Below the pieces are notes generated by a model. That model had not been told where the DNA came from. It saw nothing but the letters and a program-made list of their open reading frames with translations, and did no database searches. Source: Epiperipatus broadwayi (taxonomy: Eukaryota > Onychophora > Udeonychophora > Euonychophora > Peripatidae). Taken from it: a stretch of DNA of 64,000 nt. The translations under genes and the position numbers were made by a program. The stretch is taken from assembly GCA_028023455.1 (NCBI GenBank), contig JAQFVV010000347.1:618001-682000 (forward strand), in the 5' to 3' direction. This document shows positions 10,307 through 21,690 of the stretch, one piece after another. Position 1 is the first letter of the stretch, and each line of letters begins with the position of its first letter.

Positions 10307-11862
10307 AAGTCATTAGTATTTTGTTGTGTCATGGAGATATCCAACACAATATCTTATATGGTGGTCATGATCTTAATGAGAATTCTTGGATGATATGATA
10401 TATTAAGGAAGTTGTTGATCTTTTATTATGTATTTTCTTGTATCCATGTGGGTGCTGATAAACACCTGGATATTTAATTCAAGTATATTCAAACATGACC
10501 TTAGACTAATAATATTATTGTTGATGCTGACTCGACTCTTTAATGTCTACATTGGATGTTACCCTGTACATCAGGTGGTAAGTCATGGTTGTGTAATTGT
10601 TTATTGTTCATAAGTTGTTGATCATGAATAGCATAAGGAAGGTATAATAGATATATTCTTACAGGTTAAAATGAATATTTGTAATCCAGCTAACCTCAAA
10701 TTAAATTTAAGTTAAATTAAAGTAATGTACTAAGGAAATTGTTGAAACCAATAGTGCTATCAGTTCGCTCTAATAGACTCAAGGTTTTATAGCTGTTTGT
10801 TTTATGTTTTATTAAAATAATAAATTTCAACAACATAAATAAATATCTTATGATATATTAGAGAATCCATAGACAAGGGAATCAGATATGAGTGTTATTC
10901 ATACTTATTTGAACCTATGGAAAATATGTAATTGTGATTAATTGGTATGTTAGTTATGATGATTCTTTAAATGGAATAATTTTCATAACAGGGTATTATA
11001 TTATCAAACTTATTATTATTTTACAATGATTTTATTTTTATGAACACAAACAATGCACACTTATGATATCATTTTGGGGTATCTTGACAAGTACCAGAAT
11101 TTAGGTGTGGACACTTAATATTGTATTTTGTACCTATATTTAAATTATTTGTTTTGTTATATGTACCATCTGTAAATAAAATGTAAATATTAGTGTAAAT
11201 AAATGTTAGTGTAGTCTTTGTAGTATTCTAGTTATTGCTTTTGCGTTCATGGTTATTCCAGATCACTAATCACCAATTCAGTTCATTTCTAACCATTACA
11301 GTTTAATGAAATTGTTATTGACTACATATTTCAATTTCATTACCAATTCATCATTGCAATCATAAATGCTGATTATCATATACTTTTTGGATTTGAGAAA
11401 TAGGATTATTTAAATTATTTAATGAGTGATTAATAGTATCCATTGTTATTTTCCAGTTATAATCAAATACCTGTAGTAGGGTTTAAGCACAGTGATTCAA
11501 TCAGTGGAAAGTATAATATGCTAGTTGTCAAATCAATTAATGATCTTGTACTGTGGTATTGTTCATGATGTAAATCATTTTAATAACACAACCAGATAAA
11601 AGATCCAAACCAGACTATTAGTTATAATGTCTTATAGTTATGCTGGTGCCTTTGCACATTGGGTGACAGTAAAATGAACCCTCTTGCTTAACTTAAGTGT
11701 ACCTTGATTTGGACATATCATAATTTGAATCCTGAGATATAGATATGAAGATATTTTATTATTTAGGTGTATCGCACAAGTGATGTAGTAAATAATGCCA
11801 GAAGGCAACAGTTCTGGGTGTGCAACAAATTAGCTGATGACCAGTAGTTGGAGAATAGTTGG

Positions 11863-11865
<3 letters not shown>
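10307..11865. other. AT-rich DNA without a recognisable gene
   Basis: Short open frames here look random, and I recognise no protein pattern or repeat family. Confidence 0.5.

Positions 11866-11950
<85 letters not shown>
11866..11950. repeat. (TA)n microsatellite
   Basis: About 80 bp of uninterrupted TA dinucleotides. The apparent Ile-Tyr reading frame across it is an artefact. Confidence 0.97.
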
Positions 11951-11954
<4 letters not shown>

Positions 11955-12255
11955 GTGGAGGTAATTTTACAACCTTTTTCTTATATGATACAGTAATATT
12001 TAAAATAGAATTTGTTTTTGGCTGTCTTTTATAATTTAACACTCATAAAAAAGTTAAATATATCATTCAAATAATTTGTATATGTATTATGAACACAGAT
12101 TAACTGCTACTGCTATAATAAAAAGCAATAATGAGTTAAGATGTGTGTTTTTGTTTTGGATAAGATATTAGTATAAGAAAAATTAATAATCTGGTGAAGA
12201 ACAGAGGATAAACCTTATATTATGTTACTATGCCATAGTATAAAAATAATTTCAC

Positions 12256-12425
12256 TAACAACCAATCAGTTTAATAAATAAATAATTAAATGGTTATCAC
12301 TCAGGAATTTATAAGAAATTCAAACACTAAAAGTAACAGAACTGGAGCCTTGATCCACAAACCTTAATGTTCTGAATCCATCATTCTACCACTGCAATAA
12401 GCAATTTATTGTAATTTGTTCCATA
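12256..12425 (-). repeat. tRNA-derived SINE
   Basis: Read on the minus strand, TGCAGTGGTAGAATGATGG is a good A-box-like start, and GGTTTGTGGATCAAGGCTCC lies at B-box distance. The unit then ends in AATTCCTGAGTGATAACC and TTTAATTATTTATTTATT. The tail is shared with several other SINE-like copies in the window (25.4, 36.6, 37.2, 40.5 kb). Confidence 0.6.
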
Positions 12426-12739
12426 AAGTGCTTAGTATTGAAGATGATTTAAATGAAATTAAAGATGATAGTATTAAAATATTATCAAAACACATTCTAA
12501 AATGTTAAGATAGCTCACTTCAAAATAAAAGCACCTCCATCAGCTTTTTATAATAGAATAGGGAAGAACATATTTCTCATCTCCCCATCCAAATGCTAAG
12601 TGGTGAATGTAAGAGCTTACTTTATCTTGAATAGTATCTAATTAAGAGTAGCTAACTATTTATATACCTAACAATCAATCAATCAATAGGCAGTTATATA
12701 ACCAATTTATCCATTTTGTTATTCCATTCTTTTTATTAC

Positions 12740-12905
12740 CCAATTCTTCAATTCCTTGTAACTCTTCCTATATCATCCAGAAATGTCAATCTTTTCCATT
12801 CTTTCATCTTATTTGTGATACCATTACCTCCAAAATATCTTTCATTAAACTATACTTTCTTCTTAATATATGTCCAAGTCAGTTTCTATTTCTAACTCCT
12901 CAATC
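12740..12905 (-). pseudogene. Old RT C-terminal remnant of a different RTE-like lineage
   Basis: The minus strand reads NWLGHILRR-like, then LMKDILE and, after stops, a weak EELQGIEE-like region. This matches the order of the post-RT tail of RTE-type proteins (W-x-GH-x-LR, then L-x-D-V-x-EG). It differs from the tail of the 2.3-5.6 kb family, so it is probably a second, much older lineage. (CAAT)n at 12670-12690 may be its 3' tail. Confidence 0.4.
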
Positions 12906-13085
12906 AATCATATTGGATGAATACCGAGATTAATTACTCACCAATTATATATAAAGAAATTTGTAATCTAATTATAATTTGAACACATTATTAAGTTTTT
13001 CTGGCATTCAAACCCTAGTTAAAGAGCAATGCTAATGGGAGCACTCCTCTATATCATGTGGCTTTTGATAAAAATAATGAGAAGT

Positions 13086-14130
13086 GCAATTCATTTGATT
13101 AAACAATTTATATGTTCTAATCAGTGATTAAAGCATTGAATAATCAAGGATATTGTCATATTTCTGAAAAATGTTTATAAAAATGCAACAGCAACAACTA
13201 GATTGCATAATGATACTAGGAAACTTAACATTGAAAAGGGTGTAAGACAGGGTGACTCCATATCCCCAAAACTTTTTACAGCAATGTTGCAATAAGTACT
13301 TTGTGAATTAAAATGGGATGTTAAAGGAATAAATGTAAATGAAGATTATTTAAGTCATTTAGATTTTTCAGTTAATGTAGTTTTTGCAAATAGTGCTTCA
13401 GAGCTTCAGGAAATGTTGCAAGAGTTATCAGATGATAATAAGAAAGTAGGATTAAAGATAAATGTTAAAAAGACTAAAGTAAATGTTCAATGGATTTTCT
13501 CAAATGATGAAAATAAAGATTGATTGTGATGGGTTAGAAGTAAACAACTACATATACCTTGGTTAGATTATTACTACAGATGGAAACATAATGGATGGAA
13601 TTATTCATAGAATTAAACTTGGTTGGAGTGCTTTTAGTTGAAATAATATTAAAAGGAAATGTGCCTATGTATTTGAAAAGGAAGATGTTTAATAAATGTG
13701 TTTTACTAGTTCTTACTTATGGATTTGAGACTTGGACTCTTAATAGAAGAGCAATACAAAGACCAGACCACTCAAAACATATGGCGAGATGTATATTAGG
13801 AGTAACAAGGATATTGAAAATGCAATATATGGGTAAGAGAATAAACAGTTGTTACTGACATTGTTGAAAGAATGAAAAGACTGAAGTGAAGTTGTGATGG
13901 ACATATTGTTAGAAGAGATGGTAATAGATGGACAATTGAAATCTTAAACGAGATTTGAAGAGATTATAAAAGACATAGAAAGAGACAGCATGTGAGATGG
14001 ATGGATGAAATAAAAAATTGTGCAATGATGATGTGGAGAAGAGAGGCTAGAGAACAGAGAAGATGGACTGAACTTGGAGAGACCTTCATCCTGCAGTGAA
14101 TTTATAATGGTTGACAATGATGAGGATGAT
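13086..14130 (+). pseudogene. Truncated RTE copy 3 (RT second half and 3' end)
   Basis: The segment matches copy 1 from the part encoding VIKALDHQG (about residue 586) to the 3' end, where GGTTGACAATGATGAGGATGAT is a decayed tail. Recognisable pieces include KNATAT, IEKGVRQGDSISPKLFT (13227-13280), a damaged FADD region (13363-13375), CVLLVLTYGFETWTLNRRAIQR (13698-13763) and RHRKRQHVRWMDE. Frameshifts and stops occur throughout. It is 5'-truncated, as expected when reverse transcription stops early. Confidence 0.85.
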
Positions 14131-14904
14131 ATTCTATTCCAGTCCAATACGATCCTGAATTAATTTTAAAAATTATATTGTTTGTTCATTTATTGAATCA
14201 AATATTTTAGAAAAGACTGCATAAACTTTTTAAAATAAGAAACATTCTATCAGATAATTCTAGTTTTTTTCAGAAAATCATTTTATTTTTTAAAGAATGA
14301 ATCATTATAAAACCGTTATATATGTTTGAGTATCGTTATATATGTTTGAGTGTTCATTTCTCAATAATTCAATTTATTTGGATAATCAGTGTAATACTTT
14401 TTGGAAACAGTAACCAAAATATTTTTTACCATAAAATACTTTTATTTTTAATTAATCAAATATCTTTATATAAATGTCTGTTTATAGTACAATTTAATTT
14501 ATAAATTGATTTTGTAGTATTATACTTTGTTTTTTTTATTTATAGTAAATGTTAGCTAATATTTGTAACAAACTTTATTCATTCGATTTGTTTATTTGAT
14601 TTTAATTAATAGCTATCACTATATCATATTAATATTTTTTAGTATATGTCCTTATAAATAAAAGAAGATTGGTGAGTATTCAAACTGAATTATTTTTCTT
14701 CTTGTTTTCTAAAGATTTATATTTACAGTTATTTGTCTTAATTTATACTTACAGGTCCACAAATCTCATTTATACCTCATTGGTCATAGATAGCTTGGGT
14801 TTCTTCAGGTGTGCCTTGACATGGATCCACTAATGTGCATAAGCTCAAGTACTTAGTCAACTTTTTTTCTTAATTTCGAGTCATGAATCCAATATATATA
14901 TATA
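14131..14904. other. AT-rich DNA without a recognisable gene
   Basis: Apart from a 19 bp direct duplication (CGTTATATATGTTTGAGT at about 14313 and 14333) I see no structure. Confidence 0.5.
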
Positions 14905-14906
14905 TT

Positions 14907-15763
14907 AATAGATGGAGCTTTACCAAGACCTCCAAACAAGCATGTTTGTTTACATAAACATCAAAATCAATATTCACTGTCTCTTTCATCCACCCTCAGA
15001 TCAGCTGATTTCAAGCTGATTTGCTCTCATCAGTGAAGGGATAGGAGTTAGAAACTAGACCTAAATATTAACTCCAAGTGTTTTATGCAAAATGTTTCTA
15101 TCAGTTTGCAAGCATGAATTTTTTAGACACCTAAATGTCTTCAAACTCAGCCTATCAAACTAGATAGCTATGTGGGTCTGATATCAGTTCAGTTTCTCCA
15201 CATAATCAAAGCTTCTGCAATCTATATAATTGCAAGAAAACTTTAAAGGTACATTTATGAAAAACAAAACAAGTTTTATATACGTAAAAAACTGCTATCT
15301 CTTGTATTATAGATCAATAGATGGAGTTTTACCAAGACCTCCAAACAAGCGTATTTGTTTACATAAACGTCAGAGTCAATATTCACTGTCTCTTTCATTT
15401 TGCTCCACCCTCAGATCAGCTGATTTCAAGCTGATTTGCTCTCATCAGTGAAGGGATAGGAGTTAGAAACTAGACCTAAATATTAACTCCAAGCGTTTTA
15501 TGCAAAACGTTTCTATCAGTTTGCAAGCATGAATTTTTTAGACACCTAAATGTCTTCAAACTCAGCCTATCAAACTAGATAGCTATGTGGGTCTGATATC
15601 AGTTCAGTTTCTCCACATAATCAAAGCTTCTGCAATCTATATCATTGCAAGAAAACTTTAAAGGTACATTTATGAAAAACAAAACAAGTTTTATATACGT
15701 AAAAACCTGCTATCGCTTGTATTATTGATCAATAGATGGAGCTTTACCAAGACCTCCAAACAA
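14907..15763 (+). repeat. Tandem array of a ~409-415 bp unit (two full, one partial)
   Basis: GATGGAG begins units at 14911, 15320 and 15735. Units 1 and 2 are about 95% identical; unit 2 has a 6 bp insertion near 15400. Unit 3 stops after about 30 bp, at CCTCCAAACAA, and turns into an inverted copy. The unit includes TCAGCTGATTTCAAGCTGA, a short palindrome. No coding capacity is evident. Confidence 0.9.
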
Positions 15764-15861
15764 ATACACTTGTTTGGAGGTCTTAGTAAAGCTCCATCTA
15801 TTGATCAATAATACAAGCGATAGCAGGTTTTTACGTATATAAAACTTGTTTTGTTTTTCAT
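15672..15861. repeat. Near-perfect palindrome, 92 nt arms, 6 nt loop
   Basis: The left arm 15672-15763 and right arm 15770-15861 are reverse complements with one or very few mismatches (CCAAGACC against GGTCTTAG). The loop is ATACAC. The left arm is the junction of tandem units 2 and 3, so the array ends by switching strand. The right arm stops exactly where a (TA)n run begins. This could be real hairpin DNA or an assembly or replication template switch. Confidence 0.9.
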
Positions 15862-16790
15862 ATATATATATTCTCAATTCGTACTTTTTCAAATTTCTAA
15901 TCTTCTTATACTAATAATCTCAATTATTTATTGCTTACTTTGATTCTATTTACCAAAAAAAATTTACAAACAATTTTATATATGTAATGGATTAACTCTA
16001 AGCCATTATTATATATAATATAAATCCACAATAATATGTGTACTGAAAAATTAATTTAACAACCCTACACTAACATACTTATGGGTTATCAACACAACAT
16101 TTTAATATTAGATGATATTATAAAAATTTATTTTTATATACTTATTTGAATAATAACCAAACTTACTTGATTTTACTTTTTCTTTCAATAGCAGAGGCAA
16201 TAAATAAAAAATAGGTTTTGTAAATATTAAGTAATGGTAAAATATTGATGGAATTATAACCATGAGTATGATGTTAAAATGTTGATTATAATAGGTGCTT
16301 TTATAATTTACAGTATATACTATGTTCTGTGTCTTTTTATTTTACATACACACACAAATGTGTAGATATATAACCAATAATATCTCATATATATCAGAAT
16401 ACTTCTCATACCTAAAAATCTACCATGTTATTGTACATCAGTATAAAAAATTGTCATGACATTCTGCAAGTTTATGTGTTATATCAAAAGAATTTTTTCA
16501 TGATAATCTAAACTTAAAGCATTTGCATATCAACCCTAGAAATAATTATCCAATTTTTATAATCTACTTAATTGGTTTTAGAGTCCATATAATGAAAAGA
16601 TTTTTTTAAAAAAATTCACATATAAACAGAAAGGCTATATGATGTTTATACATTGGTGGTCCGAATATGTATATGACTATTTAGGGTAGATAACTGGATT
16701 TGATAGATGTCTGAAAATTTCAGTTTTCTACTTAATAATTAACTAGTAGATAAATGCTGGGCTTTAGTTGGTATTTTTAGATCTAATGTC
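15862..16790. other. AT-rich DNA without a recognisable gene
   Basis: No coding pattern seen; only short TA and CA runs (for example about 16346-16356). Confidence 0.5.
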
Positions 16791-16794
16791 TGAA

Positions 16795-16850
16795 TATCCT
16801 AGTACCTCACTGATGACAGTCAACAGTTAGAAACCAGTCTACAGAAAATG
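16795..16850 (+). repeat. Fragment of dispersed repeat with CTGATGA...GAAAC core
   Basis: CTCACTGATGA, a short spacer and AGAAACCAGTCTA match the centre of the copies at 19.8 and 21.5 kb. The flanks do not match well. The motif is at 16810-16834. Confidence 0.45.
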
Positions 16851-16927
16851 ATATTTGAAAAAGCTTATTAAAAGCTATTAACATTCATTATAATATATAT
16901 ATATATGTATGTGTGTGTTTTGAAAAC

Positions 16928-17250
16928 TTTTACTTATAGTTCTGGGACTTAAACATTTAACAGAAAGGCAATACAACAGATTTATCAATGTAATTGGGTT
17001 GGTGTATATTAGGAGTAACAAAAAAAGACATATGATAACAAACAGTATTAGGATCACCATTAAAAGAATTAAGAAACTGATATAAATCTGGATTGGAAAG
17101 ATAGCTGCTGATAAATTTTAAAAAATAGAGAAGAAACCATGTGTAGATCAGCAGATAAAATGAGTAGATTTGCTTGTGTGATGTGAAGAAAAGCTATGGA
17201 TTGGAGAAACTGGATTAAACTTAGAAAGATCATCTCTAATGAAGATTGCT
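16928..17250 (+). pseudogene. Old RTE 3' fragment (copy 4)
   Basis: The segment follows the RTE C-terminal coding order: TTATAGTTCTGGGACTT (for TYGSETW), GGCAATACAACAG (RAIQR), TATATTAGGAGTAAC (LGVT), GAAACCATGTGTAGAT (RPHVRW) and ACTGGATTAAACTTAG (RWIKLG). It has many stops and indels and no 3' microsatellite. Confidence 0.65.
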
Positions 17251-17963
17251 TAAGTAAATATAACAGTAATTTTAAATCTTTATTTTATAATGGTGTATAA
17301 ATATAACTGTAAAGGGAAGATAATAGTCAAATAAACTTTATTGCTTTACACAAATGATAACATTTTATGACAACTCTTAAAAGTAAATTCAATATTATTT
17401 AATTTTTTGCGCCTATGTTTGCTTAAACCTTTGCTTAGTTTACAATGTGACGAGATTTTTTTCAAATATTTGTAATTACTTAAAATATAAACTTTATTAA
17501 GAATATTTCTAATATTTATTTTCAATTTGCAATAAATATGATTTGCAGATAACATAAAACAAATATTTTTTTTAAAAAAAAATTAAACATATGTATTAGT
17601 GTATTCATTTATATATACGGGTTTGATTGTGTATACACATATATATATATGAATTTTTATGTGTGTATGTATTAACACAAATGTCACTATAGAATATGTA
17701 GACATATGTATGTGTGTGTTTTAAAATTTGTATACTACATTACTATAAATTTTTTAAGAAATTCTTATCATCTTATTAATATTATAAAACTCCATTTATT
17801 AAAATATTTTTGTTTGAAAATATTTTACAAAATATTACTCTTCTTTGATCAAATAAATATATCAAAAAAGGTAAACAATCTCCAAGAGACATTTTGCTGC
17901 ACATTTTTTGGCAGTTAGTACAGATCACCCAAACCCTCTCAAATATCTTTATTGTTATGTTAT

Positions 17964-18196
17964 TAATATCATTTGTTTTCTTTACTACTTTTGCAATAAT
18001 TCATATATATTTATAACCCACTATTGACAGTTTCAATTGATCTAGCAATCTTCTTCAGAACTTAACAGTTATCAGTTAAGATTTGAAAATATAAGTTGGA
18101 GTTCTGAAGAAGATTGTTGGAGTAATTGAGACTTTCAATAATGGGTTGTAATTATATAAAGCATTGTAAAAGTAATAAAGAAAGAAAATGATATTA
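17964..18196. repeat. Foldback (MITE-like) element, ~95 nt arms
   Basis: The left part, from TTAATATCATTTG to CTTCTTCAGAACT (18061), and the right part, from GTTCTGAAGAAG (18101) to AATGATATTAG, are imperfect reverse complements around a ~40 nt loop. Each arm holds CTGAAGA, a short hairpin-forming stretch and GA(A/G)AC (minus 18058-18030, plus 18104-18132), the same layout as in the foldback at 45.7-45.9 kb. Confidence 0.75.
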
Positions 18197-18199
18197 GTA

Positions 18200-19740
18200 T
18201 TATATGGATTTGGCAATGCAATAAGAAAGATAAAGTTATCTTTATTGGTGTTGTTTATTATTTATCCATCATATTTTAATGACTTGATTAACAAGTTTAC
18301 AAATTTTGTACAATTTTAATAAAATTATTTGCCACCTTTTAGATAAATATATCAATATTATCAAGAAAAATAATAATAAATCTTTTAATATAACCTAAAA
18401 CACTTTTTGTATCATTATGCAAAAATATGACATAACTTCTAAGTTTTTCTTTTACTGCAAAGTAAATTAATTGCTCATTATCTTGGGTTTCAAGATATTT
18501 TTTTTTATTCAAGAAGCACATTAGGTTTTGTATTCCTAACTACATTAACTAATATTTAATTTCATAATATCTAAAATGAACAAAGAATAGGTATGTGGAT
18601 GTGACTGTGGATCACAGGCTGGATTTGTATACTCATCACAAAACTCAATTTAAGCATATTAATCTTCATCATATTTTTCAATTGAAGTTAGAATTGTGAA
18701 TGGCTGTTGACAATGATGATTAATCACTAATTCTCAACACATCTGGTTTATGTAAAGTAAAATAAAATAGCCATCTATCTCATGTTAAGATATACAAAAT
18801 CTTAATCCGAAAAAGATAAGGTTTTATTCTATGCTGGATTATGATTATGCCTTTGGGATGTTATAAGAATAGTTTAAATAATTTTTTATTCAATTTAATC
18901 TATTGTTTTATATTAATTGTTATTTAAATAATTTTATTCAATCGTAAACATTTGCCTTAATCTATCTCAACTACTTTTTAAACAAATTCATAATTATTAA
19001 ATCTGAAATTAAACATATTTTTTAATCATTTGAATGAATATATATTTTGTGATAAAGTCACTTTTAATTTATGATGATGGTAAATTATATTTTAAAGTAA
19101 AAATATTTTTATTCTTTAGATTTAAAATTAAAATACACTAGTATTTACACATGCTTCTTGAACATTAAGACATATATAATAAAGGGTTGAGAACCCTAAA
19201 GAAATTATATGAACTTGAAACATTTCTAATGAAAATATTAAAATATATAGTAATACTTACTGTATAATACTTCTTACTGGTAATAATTGTGAAATATGCA
19301 ATAAAGCATAATATTTTCTTAGATTAGAAAATATTTTATTTTGACTTAAATGTAGACTTTAAATTTTCAAGTTCAAACATATTTATAATATTTTTATATA
19401 GTTGTTTGACAATCTTCATATTTTGCTTGTGTAATCTTTCATCTCTATTTTCTCATGACTATTATGTTATTTGTAATTAATGGATAACAATAAATCATTA
19501 TTACATATATAATCATGAGTTATAAATATAGCATCATTTTATGATATGATTCCAGCTTACATATTGCTGTTTTAGAATGCATTATTCTTTATCACCGATT
19601 TGCAACTTATTGTAAGATTTACTAAGTAAATAGATATTAAATGATAGAGCTTAATAAACCCCTATTCTAAGATGTCCTCTTCAATATCTCCAGACTAGTT
19701 TCAAGTTCATAACTTTTACCAATAAAATAGAACATCACAT
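18200..19740. other. AT-rich DNA without a recognisable gene
   Basis: No coding pattern. Near 18690-18712, GGCTGTTGACAATGATGATTAA recalls an RTE 3' tail but is too short to assign. Confidence 0.5.
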
Positions 19741-19742
19741 GA

Positions 19743-19990
19743 TAAATATTTACATCACATGATCACTATCTCATATTAGCACATAATTGTTATTAAACAA
19801 TTCAAAACAAAGCTGATGAAGGCCACAAGCCAGAAACTAGTCTGGGGATATTGAATAATAGGCACTAGATAGGGATTTTATGCACAAGCCTTCTGGCATC
19901 CATTGATTGCTCTTGTTAGCACAAGATGGCACTACTATATGGAGAGTTTTGCTTTGTTTTGAATTGTTTAATGATAAATATTTGTTCAGA
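19743..19990 (+). repeat. Dispersed inverted-repeat family, copy at 19.8 kb
   Basis: The outer left block (ATCACATGATCACTATCTCATATTAGC) is shared with 21345-21380. Within it, TTAA (19793-19796), ACAATTCAAAACAAAG and the matching CTTTGTTTTGAATTGT, TTAA (19968-19971) form perfect inverted ends around 19797-19967. The inside carries CTGATGA...GAAAC at 19813-19837, GGCACTAGATAGGGATTTTATGC and GGCACTACTATATGGAGAG. Confidence 0.75.
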
Positions 19991-21339
19991 CCATCATCTG
20001 GCATCTATTAATTACTAAAGCTTACAGTAAATGACATTGAAGAAAAATGTATGCCACTAAACTATAAATATAAAAGAGAGACCATTGTACTTCTATATTG
20101 TTGAATGACAAAAATGGAATTCTCGCAACAATAATCAATGTTTTGGCCACACCCATTGACAACATTTAAAGTTAACTATAAAAAGAAATTTGAAAAATGA
20201 AGTTGAAAATAAAGATGATAAATAATAATTTGTAAATAAAAGCAAAATATTACTATTTTTATCACCAGTACACTTAAATGCTTTTATTAAACCCCAATAA
20301 TCTCAATATCTATGACCAAATATAAAGCAATAATAGGGATGAATAAAAATCTTCATTGTATCAAAAAAAAATTAAAAGTGTGTTAATCATATTCAAAAGT
20401 TTTTGTTGGTCTATACACTTTTGCATTTAAATTTTTATATTGATTGCAAAACTTTATTTTAAGCAGAGGATAAATCATCTTTATTTTAATTAAATTATTG
20501 ATGATATAATATTTTAGATAATTAGTCAGGATTTTTTTCTATTATCAATAACAGCAGCCTCTTGTTAACAAGTAACGGCAATCCAACTCCAAACCGAAAA
20601 AAAAAAAAAATCTACTTTAAATTTGAGTAAAAAAAAAAAAAATTACTATAGATTTGATTTTTGTGGTGATTATACAAATCAATCTGTGAACCACAAATAG
20701 ATTTGTATACAAAATATCCCTGATTGTTTTTTTTTTGTTTGTTTGTTTAATATTTTGCAATTTATTTTCTAACTCCTGCAAAAAAAAAATGAAATACTTT
20801 AACATCATGTCTAATTGTAAATTTCTAACATAATATCTTCTCCGTCATATTTTTCCAATGGAAGTAATCAGTATTAGAATATCTTTGGGATAATCCTTAT
20901 AATATAAATCAAGTTTGTTTATCCTATGAAAACCATTGTCAAGTTTGTCATAAAATACCTTTTCAGGATGTCTGGTACTTTACTTGGTGTCCATTCCCTA
21001 CCTATTTAAGATGTGATTTTAAACAGTGGATTCTTTAGTGAAATCAAATCAGAGTTATTGCTAAGCACATTTCTTTAAAAAATAATAATCTGTAGTTTTT
21101 TCCTAAAGAAAATATTATCCTTGGCTAAATCAATCTAGGATCGATTGTATTGCACTGTCTTCTAATAATAACATAATGCTTATAATGATATGAATGTGAG
21201 TGCATCTAAGATCATTATAAAAAAATTGTGTCCAAATAAACTATTTACAATATATGTGTGGTATAAAAATTATATTAACATAACTAGTGATCAAATTTTA
21301 AGAGTCGATATTTTAATGTTTTGTTCAAACCACTGAACA

Positions 21340-21690
21340 TCACATGATCACCATTTCTTATGCTAGCTCATAACTGTTATTAAACAAGCAAAACTCTCCA
21401 TACAGTAGTGCCTCTCAGTACAAGCCAAAGTAATGAATGGATGCCAGAAGGCTTGCACATAAAGTTCCTATCTAGTATAGAGATCCTAAGGTCTGGGTGC
21501 AGTGCTCTCAGATCCAAGGCTCCTCACTGATGAAGGTCACAAGATAGAAACTAGTCTGGAGATATTGGATCAGTAGGCACTAGATAGGGATTTTATGCAT
21601 GAGTCTTGTGGTATATATCGATTACTCTGGCTTGCATTGAGTGGCACGACTGTATGGAGAGTTTTGCCTGTTTAAGTTTTGTTCAAGTGT
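21340..21690 (+). repeat. Dispersed inverted-repeat family, copy at 21.5 kb
   Basis: The inverted ends are ACAAGCAAAACTCTCCATAC (from 21384) and GTATGGAGAGTTTTGCCTGT (to 21671), about 50 nt with few mismatches, both flanked by TTAA (21380-21383 and 21672-21675). It contains CTGATGA...GAAAC at 21527-21551. TTAA may be a piggyBac-type target site, but the left outer flank is also shared with other copies, so the true element limits may lie outside it. Confidence 0.75.

Noticed and set aside
11837-12034. 65-codon frame with a long Ile-Tyr repeat
   Set aside because: It is created by the (TA)n microsatellite.
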